Shown: positions 43,776-50,156 of the stretch, in pieces | How positions within the stretch are numbered: the stretch's first letter is position 1 | How the letters are laid out: each line of letters opens with the position of its first letter | NCBI GenBank assembly: GCA_016214035.1 | Contig: JACRPF010000006.1 | Location: forward strand, 145,458 to 209,457 | Reading direction: 5' to 3' | DNA length: 64,000 nucleotides | Origin: Spirochaetota bacterium | GTDB taxonomy: Bacteria > Spirochaetota > Brachyspiria > Brachyspirales > JACRPF01 | Made by a program: the position numbers and the translations under genes | The notes under the pieces: model-generated | What the model was told of the DNA's origin: nothing | Databases searched by the model: none | The model's input: only the letters and a program-made list of their open reading frames with translations

Positions 43776-43803
43776 ATATTACGTAAATATATTGAAAAGT
43801 CAA
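43776..43803 (-). promoter_or_regulatory. Predicted promoter of the ilv leader-ilvBN transcript
   Basis: TTGACT (43803-43798), 16-base spacer, TAATAT (43781-43776); an overlapping TATACT lies at 43778-43773. The leader ATG at 43759 is close behind, so the 5' untranslated part is only about 10 bases. Confidence 0.55.
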
Positions 43804-43819
43804 ATAGCCTTTACTCCAC

Positions 43820-43863
43820 CCGGCACTGAAGGCGCGGTCTCGAGACCGCGCCTTCAGTGCCGG
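43820..43863. repeat. 44-bp perfect palindrome (type A)
   Basis: CCGGCACTGAAGGCGCGGTC then TC, mirrored exactly around the centre CTC|GAG. It shares the core AGGCGCGGT-N6-ACCGCGCCT with palindromes at 44102 and 60059. It abuts the ilv promoter on one side and the 21-bp repeat array on the other. Confidence 0.95.
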
Positions 43864-43874
43864 ATTTTATTGAA

Positions 43875-44084
43875 AGACTGACATTCATACTCCTGAGATT
43901 GAAAATCACTCTCCATAGAATGATTTTTACCTTACAGAGACAGGAATTCACTCTCCCAAGATTGATTTCTATCTTCCTGAAAGTGAAAATCACGTAACGG
44001 AGAGTAAATTTCAGTCACCCTAGATTGGAATTCACTCTCCGGAGACTGAATTTCACCTTCCTGAAATTGAATTTCAATCTCCGA
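43875..44084. repeat. Ten contiguous degenerate 21-bp repeats
   Basis: Units begin at 43875, 43896, 43917, 43938, 43959, 43980, 44001, 44022, 44043 and 44064 with no insertion or deletion, and a partial eleventh at 44085. The consensus is about AGATTGAATTTCACTCTCCnn. Each unit contains a small inverted repeat (TTGAA/TTTCAA). On the plus strand the units read as heptads of the type RLxFTLx, but with an in-frame TAA in the sixth unit and a TGA just before the first. No convincing gene is present. The array lies between two related palindromes. Confidence 0.9.
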
Positions 44085-44101
44085 AGATTCCATTGCCAAT
44101 A

Positions 44102-44143
44102 AAAAACCGAAGGCGCGGTCACGTGACCGCGCCTTCGGTTTTT
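44102..44143. terminator. 42-bp perfect palindrome, likely bidirectional terminator
   Basis: AAAAACCGAAGGCGCGGTCA then C, mirrored exactly and ending GGTTTTT. A long GC-rich stem with A-tract and T-tract flanks works as a terminator on both strands. It lies 17 bases after the stop of the helical-protein gene. Its core matches the other two palindromes. Confidence 0.88.
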
Positions 44144-44160
44144 CATTTAGCGTCGTATAT

Positions 44161-44736
44161 CTATTTCATAGCCGCTTTCTTCTTCGACTTCTTGAAATAT
44201 ACCGCCATATCATCGGCAATGGTGCTCAAACCCGATACCTTGTCCTTATGCTGACGAACCGCCGCATACACATCCAATGCCGCAGCCATCGCGTCGCTTT
44301 TGACGGCAACGTGCGTTGACTGAAGCCCTTCCGCAAGCTCATTCGCCATAGCGACGATATCGGCCATATCCTTTGAAAGCTGATAATCCTTTTTGAACTC
44401 CGCAACGTTGAACACGCCCGGCAATATCTCCGGATGTGCCTCAACGGCCTGATGCGCCTTGTCGAGGAACGGTTCAAGCTCCTTTCCGGCCTTGAACAGC
44501 GAGTGCACTTCCGATGCGTCGAGTGAGAGAAGAAACCCGAGCTGACTTTTGATGCCCGAAAGTTTCTGCGTGATCTCCGCCTTGGTTTCAGGCGCGAGCG
44601 TTGCCGATACGAGATTCTGCGTAGCCATTTTCCTGTCCTCCGAAATTATATTATTACTAACGGCAGGCTTTGCAGCCTCCGCTGGTAATTCTGTAGGTGA
44701 TGAAGAAGTTTTTTCTGGTTGCTTGGAATCACTCAT
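44161..44736 (-). CDS. Uncharacterised helical protein with two possible starts
   Basis: A 191-residue, alanine-, lysine- and glutamate-rich protein, predicted mostly helical, with a basic C-terminus (YFKKSKKKAAMK). I do not recognise a named family. ATG 44736 has AAAGGA upstream. An internal ATG at 44628 (MATQNLVSATLAPETK) has a stronger GGAGGACAGGAAA directly before it. The first 36 residues are a low-complexity proline/serine/glutamate linker. Two products from one gene are therefore plausible. It is last in a four-gene minus-strand operon and is followed by the palindromic terminator. Its GC content is closer to the genome norm than that of the three genes before it. Confidence 0.7.
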   Translation of the reverse strand: MSDSKQPEKTSSSPTELPAEAAKPAVSNNIISEDRKMATQNLVSATLAPETKAEITQKLSGIKSQLGFLLSLDASEVHSLFKAGKELEPFLDKAHQAVEAHPEILPGVFNVAEFKKDYQLSKDMADIVAMANELAEGLQSTHVAVKSDAMAAALDVYAAVRQHKDKVSGLSTIADDMAVYFKKSKKKAAMK

Positions 44737-44756
44737 TGTATATATCCTTTAGAATA

Positions 44757-45281
44757 TTATGCTATATTTTTGTTTGCATGTTTTAAAATGTTTTCAATAG
44801 TTAATTTACCGTTTTCATATAATTCCACAAAAGATTCATCGAATGATCTTCCAAGAACGATAAAAAAGCCATATTGATATGAAAAATGCTCTCCACTCGT
44901 TAATATCTTTAATTTCTCCCGGTCTACCATGCGTGCATCTTCACGTACTGGCTTATTTTTTTTAACCTCAAAACAAGCAAGGTCATCCGCTTTTTCCTTT
45001 GAGCGCTTGGTGATAACTATATCAATATAATTCCCTTTGGGATTATTCACCTTTTTTATTGCATCATACCCAATCAAATGGGTTTTATTATATTCGCAAT
45101 CAATGTAATATCCATAAAAACAAATACATTCCAAATACACTGCAATCCTGTGTGTCATGCAGCGCTCGCTCAATGAATATTCAATTAGCAACGAGTCTTT
45201 GTCGTAAAAATATTTTAACGCATTTGTAACATGCAAAATAATATCATTGCGATTCATATTCGTTGTAGCCTTTGTTACCAT
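44757..45281 (-). CDS. PD-(D/E)XK nuclease-like protein
   Basis: A 174-residue, AT-rich reading frame. The core NYIDIVITKRSKEKADDLAC followed by FEVKKNK contains D87, E105 and K107 in the D-x(n)-ExK spacing of PD-(D/E)XK folds; a helix with E51 precedes it. The C-terminal half is mixed. There is no signal peptide. The family includes restriction enzymes, repair nucleases and many defence proteins, but also inactive members; activity here is inferred only. It overlaps the lipoprotein gene by 7 bases. An alternative start at 45257 (MNRNDIILHV) has AAAGG upstream. Its low GC suggests acquisition with its neighbours. Confidence 0.62.
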   Translation of the reverse strand: MVTKATTNMNRNDIILHVTNALKYFYDKDSLLIEYSLSERCMTHRIAVYLECICFYGYYIDCEYNKTHLIGYDAIKKVNNPKGNYIDIVITKRSKEKADDLACFEVKKNKPVREDARMVDREKLKILTSGEHFSYQYGFFIVLGRSFDESFVELYENGKLTIENILKHANKNIA

Positions 45282-46039
45282 ACTTGTATATCATCAATAT
45301 TGCCATTGCCACTCCACTCTACAACATGTCTTCCAGACCCAGTGATAGAAAATGTATTTGACAACCAATCGCCATAGCCGTAGCCGCCTTCCCTGTACAT
45401 ACATGCAACGCCATCGACTTTGAAACTTACAGACAATGAACTACTTCCAAATACATATGAATAAAATGATATGTTCGCTGGCCCAACAAGAGTAATCCTT
45501 ACGATAGCGTGATTAAGGTATATTGAATAATTCCCGCTGTAATGTTGTAGCCCATCAATGCGTGCCTGATATTCAGTACTATATCCTTCCATCTTCACTA
45601 ACTCAATTTCTACAGGAACCAACGCGTCATCAAATTTATATCCATTGGTATTACTTTGTACAATAACACAATTGCTTCGAGTAATTTTATTCACAGTCCC
45701 ATAGATATCTCTCACGTACATTGATAAGCTTTTTGTTCCAATCGCGCTAAAACCGGCTTCCGCATATTTATTTGTTGAATAAGCGACATCAATTACGCCA
45801 TTAAAATCTGTATCCCAGGCATAATCAAATACATCTTCGTTTACATTCTGTTCGTCCTGCACAAATACCTTTTGAACAATCTTAATGCCAATTGTCGAAA
45901 CCTGTGGATTAAATGACTTAACCGCATAAGCATCTTTGGGGTCATTTGCAGCATCAAATGGATTCAGCCTTTCTTTTTTTGCTGGTATACATCCAAGAAA
46001 AATGCTAAATACGAACAATATGACATAGTTGGCTTTCAT
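45275..46039 (-). CDS. Lipoprotein with PKD/Ig-like domain
   Basis: A 254-residue protein with a lipoprotein signal: MKANYVILFVFSIFLGC, lipobox FLGC with the acylated cysteine at residue 17. The next part, KKERLNPFDAANDP, resembles the N-terminus of many outer-membrane lipoproteins. Residues about 45-130 look like a PKD/Ig-type fold (DYAWDTDFNGVIDVAYSTN, then GTKSLSMYVRDIYG). The C-terminal part contains a glycine/tyrosine-rich stretch (REGGYGYGDW) and ends DDIQVW. The function is unknown. It lies in an AT-rich operon after a CsgG-like gene, spaced by 10 bases, and overlaps the next gene. Confidence 0.72.
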   Translation of the reverse strand: MKANYVILFVFSIFLGCIPAKKERLNPFDAANDPKDAYAVKSFNPQVSTIGIKIVQKVFVQDEQNVNEDVFDYAWDTDFNGVIDVAYSTNKYAEAGFSAIGTKSLSMYVRDIYGTVNKITRSNCVIVQSNTNGYKFDDALVPVEIELVKMEGYSTEYQARIDGLQHYSGNYSIYLNHAIVRITLVGPANISFYSYVFGSSSLSVSFKVDGVACMYREGGYGYGDWLSNTFSITGSGRHVVEWSGNGNIDDIQVW

Positions 46040-46049
46040 CTAATGCTCT

Positions 46050-46961
46050 CTAAAATTTATATGTATAAGTGAAATGAATTGAGTCTACCGCTATACGCGC
46101 ATTGATGTTTTCAAGCGGGCTAAACATCCGCGCATACAACACCTTATCCGGCATAAAAAACCAGACTACGAAACCCGCAGTACTGATGGCATATAAACTA
46201 TATGCAGAGATGTATAAGAACGTGCTTAAATCTATTTGAAACGAATAATTCGTATAATAACCAGCTATTGTGGTGGGCAAGGCCCTTTGCATATAGTTCG
46301 AGTTATAATATTTTTCAGCACCATCAGCAACAGAATACCCCAAGTAATTCAGCCCTATCGCTGCGGCAAGCCCGCCCAATGAACTCCAAAACACAATAGG
46401 TTTTGCCTTATTGTCCACCATAAAGCTTGTTGATTTATACGATGCCGTCCAAAGACTGCTTGCCGCATCACTTTTGGGCGATAAAGTATTCTTCTCTATC
46501 CCGGTAAAAACCGTTATCATTTTCATGAGCGCATCATCCGCCGTCTCCAGCGAGCTGATTTTTTCCTTCGCTGTTTTTACTATTTCACCGGTTTCTATTT
46601 TCACTTGCGCAATATAAATGACAAATACGCCGCCTAATTTCATAACACTCCCATAAAACATGTGTTCCATGTTCAGCAGCTTCCCGATTTTCACAGCGCA
46701 TGTGTTCTCTGTGCATCCGGTCATTTGAAAAGACTGTTCTTTTAGAATGGACTCCATATTATTACGTTCCAATATTGAATATTTTCCGCTCGCCACCAGT
46801 TCATTGCGAAAAATATCAGTTATTCCTGATGCCTCTTGTTTTGAAATGCCTTTCGCCTCAAAATCAATGACCCCTGCCTGTATTTTTATTCCATACGAAA
46901 GTGACGAAATAAAAAACATGAAAATAAATAAAAGTTTGAATACAGCACGAATTCTTAGCAT
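46050..46961 (-). CDS. CsgG/LpoB-like envelope protein
   Basis: With the start at 46961 (MLRIRAVFKLLFIFMFF) the protein is 303 residues with a clear signal peptide; the track start at 47030 adds 23 residues without support, and 46973 is also possible. Residues about 25-150 (AGVIDFEAKGISKQEASGIT, ELVASGKYSILERNNMESIL, CAVKIGKLLNMEHMFYGSVM) match the CsgG/FlgO-type alpha/beta domain found in periplasmic and outer-membrane assembly factors. The C-terminal half has two hydrophobic segments (about 195-215 and 255-285), which fit an anchor. It opens a four-gene AT-rich operon, and a GGAA tetranucleotide tract lies about 140 bases upstream. Confidence 0.7.
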   Translation of the reverse strand: MLRIRAVFKLLFIFMFFISSLSYGIKIQAGVIDFEAKGISKQEASGITDIFRNELVASGKYSILERNNMESILKEQSFQMTGCTENTCAVKIGKLLNMEHMFYGSVMKLGGVFVIYIAQVKIETGEIVKTAKEKISSLETADDALMKMITVFTGIEKNTLSPKSDAASSLWTASYKSTSFMVDNKAKPIVFWSSLGGLAAAIGLNYLGYSVADGAEKYYNSNYMQRALPTTIAGYYTNYSFQIDLSTFLYISAYSLYAISTAGFVVWFFMPDKVLYARMFSPLENINARIAVDSIHFTYTYKF

Positions 46962-47097
46962 TGTAACCCTCATTTTGTAGATGGAATATATTATTTGATA
47001 GAATCTTCGTTCCAGAGGACAATGGCTCATGAGCCCTTGCCCTTCGAGTATGGCGGTCGGAAGAAGAGCTTGTTGCTCGACTGTAAGAATTATTTGC

Positions 47098-47126
47098 GGA
47101 AGGAAGGAAGGAAGGAAGGAAGGAAG
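47098..47126. repeat. GGAA tetranucleotide tract (seven units)
   Basis: GGAA repeated seven times plus one G, without interruption, in the intergenic region between divergent CsgG-like and GGDEF genes. Such tracts mutate by slippage and in known pathogens tune promoters. Apart from this and the GGDEF promoter I find nothing clear in 46962-47315. Confidence 0.92.
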
Positions 47127-47237
47127 CCTTGTCTGTCATCAAATACGCCACAATTTTTCTCCAGCGGGAGTCAAACCATTGATTGAAATATATCACTTGA
47201 AAGCAGAATTGCAAGCTTTGCATCATGTCACTGAAAG

Positions 47238-47266
47238 TTGCATATCTTCCGCATCGTGATTACTAT
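47238..47266 (+). promoter_or_regulatory. Predicted promoter of the PAS-GGDEF gene
   Basis: TTGCAT (47238-47243), 17-base spacer, TACTAT (47261-47266), 49 bases before ATG 47316, which has GGGAG six bases upstream. Confidence 0.45.
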
Positions 47267-47315
47267 TAAAGCATACGCGCTTTGACCTATTATCAGAAGT
47301 ATGCGGGAGCGTCCG

Positions 47316-48929
47316 ATGACAACGACCGAACTCGGGTCATTCTTCAACAACATCAATGACATGTTGATCGTCTGCACTGCCGCGGGAGACATCGTCTTTG
47401 TCAACGATGCTGCGGTGCGTGTTCTCGGTTATCCCTTCGCCGAACTCATCAGGAAGAACATCTATGACCTGCCGCCAAAAGACGAACACGACGAAGCGTC
47501 TGCTGTTCTGCACGCGATGTTCACCGGGGAGCGGAACAACTGCTCATTGGAATTTGCAGGCAGGGATGAACGGCGCATACCGGTTTCGATGCGGATGTGG
47601 CCCGACAGATGGAACGACATGGACTGCGTCTTCTGCCTGTCAAGGGACGTCAGCGGCGAACATGAATCGCTTGAGCTATTCACTAGATTCTTCGACGCGA
47701 ACCCCGCATTGATGGCAGTCATGAGTTTTCCGGAAGGCATCTTCACGGATGTCAACGCGTCATTCCTTGCGAAACTCGGTTACACGAAGGACGAGATTAT
47801 CGGTAAACGACCCGACGATATCGGTCTTTTTCCCGATGCGGCTCAGCGGATAACCGATACACTCGCGGCAACGGGACATATCAGTGACAGTACCCTGACA
47901 ATTCGCACTCGCGATGACACCGTACTCCACGTACGCTTCTCGGGTGATGTGCTCGGCAGCGGGGGCAAAAAATATATCCTCATGACCATGACGGATATCA
48001 CCGGACAGATGCTGTTGTCGCAAAAGGCCGATGAACTGGAACAGCGCATAAATGAAATCGTCACCGGGGCACAGATAGGCACCTGGAACTGGAACGTAGA
48101 GACCGGGGCGATGACGGTAAACGAACGCTGGGCAGAAATCTTCGGCAGCGCGCTCGCGGAACTGCCGCCCGTGACCAATGAGATATGCCGACGGCTGATG
48201 CATCCGGACGACCTGAAGGAATCCGACGGCCTCCTCGAGCAGCACTTCAGCAGAAAGTCTGAATATTATGACTGTGAAATCAGGCTGAGACACAGAAACG
48301 GCGACTGGGTCTGGGTGCGTGACCGCGGCAGAGTCATCGAACGGGATGCGGAGGGACGGCCGCTTCGGATGTTCGGCACACGGACCGATATCACCGAACG
48401 AAAGAAGCTGGAAGCTCAAATATCCGAGCACTCTATCCGGGACGCGCTTACAAACATCTATAACCGCCGGCATGTTTTTGAACGGCTCGATGCGCTGGCC
48501 GATGAATTCCGTCGCGATAAAAAAAGTTTTGCCGTCATCATCATCGATATCGATCATTTCAAAAAGATTAACGACGCACACGGCCATCAGACGGGCGATT
48601 ATATCCTTCAGGAGATGGCGCTCATCATCGGAGAATACATCCGCCCCTACGACATCTTCGGCCGTTACGGCGGTGAGGAATTCATCATCGTGTATTCCGG
48701 CACACGTGAAGAGGCGGCATCATCGATGAAGCGCATACACAACGCCGTCGGGGAGCATACGTTCATGTTCCGCGAAGCACGGATACACGCCACGTTCAGC
48801 TGCGGGATAGCGGACTGCAGAGAACGCGTGAACGGCGGTAATCCGGTTGCCGCCATCCTTGAGAAAGCGGAGACGAGACTTATTGCTGCAAAACGATCGG
48901 GCAGGAACAGAATCGTGGTCTCCGATTAA
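47316..48929 (+). CDS. PAS-PAS-PAS-GGDEF diguanylate cyclase
   Basis: The start at ATG 47316 is favoured by GGGAG; the track start at 47301 lacks an SD. The protein is 537 residues and soluble. Three PAS domains precede the cyclase: about 5-120 (DIVFVNDAAVRVLGYPFAEL), 125-240 (FTDVNASFLAKLGYTKDEI) and 255-365 (WNWNVETGAMTVNERWAEIF, ending TDITERKK). The GGDEF domain is catalytically intact, with active site FGRYGGEEFIIVY. RPYD five residues before GGEEF is a consensus inhibitory I-site, so feedback by cyclic di-GMP is expected. It makes c-di-GMP from GTP in response to an unknown cytoplasmic signal. Confidence 0.94.
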   Translation: MTTTELGSFFNNINDMLIVCTAAGDIVFVNDAAVRVLGYPFAELIRKNIYDLPPKDEHDEASAVLHAMFTGERNNCSLEFAGRDERRIPVSMRMWPDRWNDMDCVFCLSRDVSGEHESLELFTRFFDANPALMAVMSFPEGIFTDVNASFLAKLGYTKDEIIGKRPDDIGLFPDAAQRITDTLAATGHISDSTLTIRTRDDTVLHVRFSGDVLGSGGKKYILMTMTDITGQMLLSQKADELEQRINEIVTGAQIGTWNWNVETGAMTVNERWAEIFGSALAELPPVTNEICRRLMHPDDLKESDGLLEQHFSRKSEYYDCEIRLRHRNGDWVWVRDRGRVIERDAEGRPLRMFGTRTDITERKKLEAQISEHSIRDALTNIYNRRHVFERLDALADEFRRDKKSFAVIIIDIDHFKKINDAHGHQTGDYILQEMALIIGEYIRPYDIFGRYGGEEFIIVYSGTREEAASSMKRIHNAVGEHTFMFREARIHATFSCGIADCRERVNGGNPVAAILEKAETRLIAAKRSGRNRIVVSD

Positions 48930-48947
48930 ACTGATCGCTCCCGGACA

Positions 48948-50153
48948 TTACAGCTTCAGGTCGGGATTGCCCGCGCCGAAATGTTTGAGCATCACAATCG
49001 GATCCGTTTCCGACGGATTATATATCTCCACACCGTCGCGCGCAGCCGATTCGCTCACGAAAAACTCGTCACTCGTCAGCTGACCGAAGCGTATCATCGA
49101 CGGTGTTTCGATGTTCCACACGCCCATCGTCCCGTGACCCTGCATCATGATAAGCCCGTACGCGGCCGCGTCCTTGATAACGACACGCTGCCCCGGCATG
49201 ACGGTCAATTCCTTCGCGCTGAACGCGTCGGAACGGTAGCATATCCACTGCTCGCTGTATCCCCGGCTTTCCATCTCTACCGGCACGGGTTTCATGAAAT
49301 GCTTCTGCGCGAACGCCGGATCGACGTTCTTCTCCCAGTCGATGACCGACATGAGATAGTCGATATTTCCAGCGCGGTCCTTCGGGGTATCCTTCCAAAG
49401 GAGCTCCTGCGGCACCACCTGGCGATTGTCGATTACCGACTGATACATGGCGAACACATCGGACGCTTTCTGCGGCTCATAGGTGCAGAGACTTCCCGGC
49501 GCATGCAGCACGCCCGGCGGTACGTCCCAACCGGTACCCGGCATGAGGCGAAAAGCCTGCGATATCGCCGTTATCCGGTTGTCGCCCTTGGTGAACGACG
49601 CGAGACAGGCGCGCACTTCGTCTTTGGTGATATGCGGCTGAAAACCGAAAAACGTATACGGAAAATCGCCGCCGTGATTGTTCACCTGCGGCGGAAAATA
49701 ATACGCCTCTGGTTTCCCGTTCTGTCCCACGAGTTTCGCGTGTTCGTCACGGTGATGGATGTGATGGGGCAGCGCCATCTGATTGTCGAAAAACTTGGAA
49801 TACATCGGCCACGCCTTATACGTATCCCACAGGCGTTTACCGATGATAGCATCCTTGAGGTCCGCCACCGCGTCGCGAAGCGTCACCTGTTCCACGCGGC
49901 TGCCGTCTTTCATGACGATAAAACTCAAGCCCTCGTTTTTCCCCGTGAGCGGCCCGTTGTCCGCCGGTGTGGTTGATGCGAACCAGCGTTCGTCGATGCC
50001 CCCGCGTTCGCCACCGAGTGCGTAATAATCATCCGGGTGAAGTTTTATTCTGCGTCCCGGTATGCAGAATGAGCGCGGCACCCAGTTCGGTGCGAGCCGT
50101 ACAATACCTTTTCCCTGTTCAAGTGCGTTCTGTGCGATTGATTTTGTCCCCAT
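48948..50153 (-). CDS. Cupin protein, class I mannose-6-phosphate isomerase-like
   Basis: A 401-residue protein. PHHIHHRDEHAKLVG supplies the histidine/glutamate metal ligands of a cupin, and GTGWDVPPGVLHAPGSL gives the second cupin motif with its histidine. The C-terminal 100 residues form another beta-barrel-like unit (MPGQRVVIKDAAAYGLIMMQ). The layout resembles class I phosphomannose isomerases, but the usual QxHP and EKPH blocks are changed. It is probably a sugar-modifying enzyme or a sugar-binding protein. No signal peptide is present. It starts 3 bases after the glycosidase-like gene with GGAG in between, so both act in one pathway, divergent from an AraC regulator. Confidence 0.75.
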   Translation of the reverse strand: MGTKSIAQNALEQGKGIVRLAPNWVPRSFCIPGRRIKLHPDDYYALGGERGGIDERWFASTTPADNGPLTGKNEGLSFIVMKDGSRVEQVTLRDAVADLKDAIIGKRLWDTYKAWPMYSKFFDNQMALPHHIHHRDEHAKLVGQNGKPEAYYFPPQVNNHGGDFPYTFFGFQPHITKDEVRACLASFTKGDNRITAISQAFRLMPGTGWDVPPGVLHAPGSLCTYEPQKASDVFAMYQSVIDNRQVVPQELLWKDTPKDRAGNIDYLMSVIDWEKNVDPAFAQKHFMKPVPVEMESRGYSEQWICYRSDAFSAKELTVMPGQRVVIKDAAAYGLIMMQGHGTMGVWNIETPSMIRFGQLTSDEFFVSESAARDGVEIYNPSETDPIVMLKHFGAGNPDLKL

Positions 50154-50156
50154 GGT

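Noticed and set aside
43811-43993. Minus-strand ORF of 60 aa across the palindrome and repeats
   Set aside because: It has no SD, covers a palindrome and repeat DNA, and its heptads are a by-product of the 21-bp period. It is not listed as a gene.
43875-44084. CRISPR array
   Set aside because: Units are 21 bp, contiguous and degenerate, with no spacers and no cas genes nearby.
43820-44143. Insertion sequence bounded by inverted repeats
   Set aside because: Each flank is a self-contained palindrome, and no transposase frame exists between them.
47029-47259. Plus-strand ORFs over the GGAA tract
   Set aside because: They read a simple repeat (KEGRKEGR) and have no homology features or SD; they are shadows of intergenic DNA.
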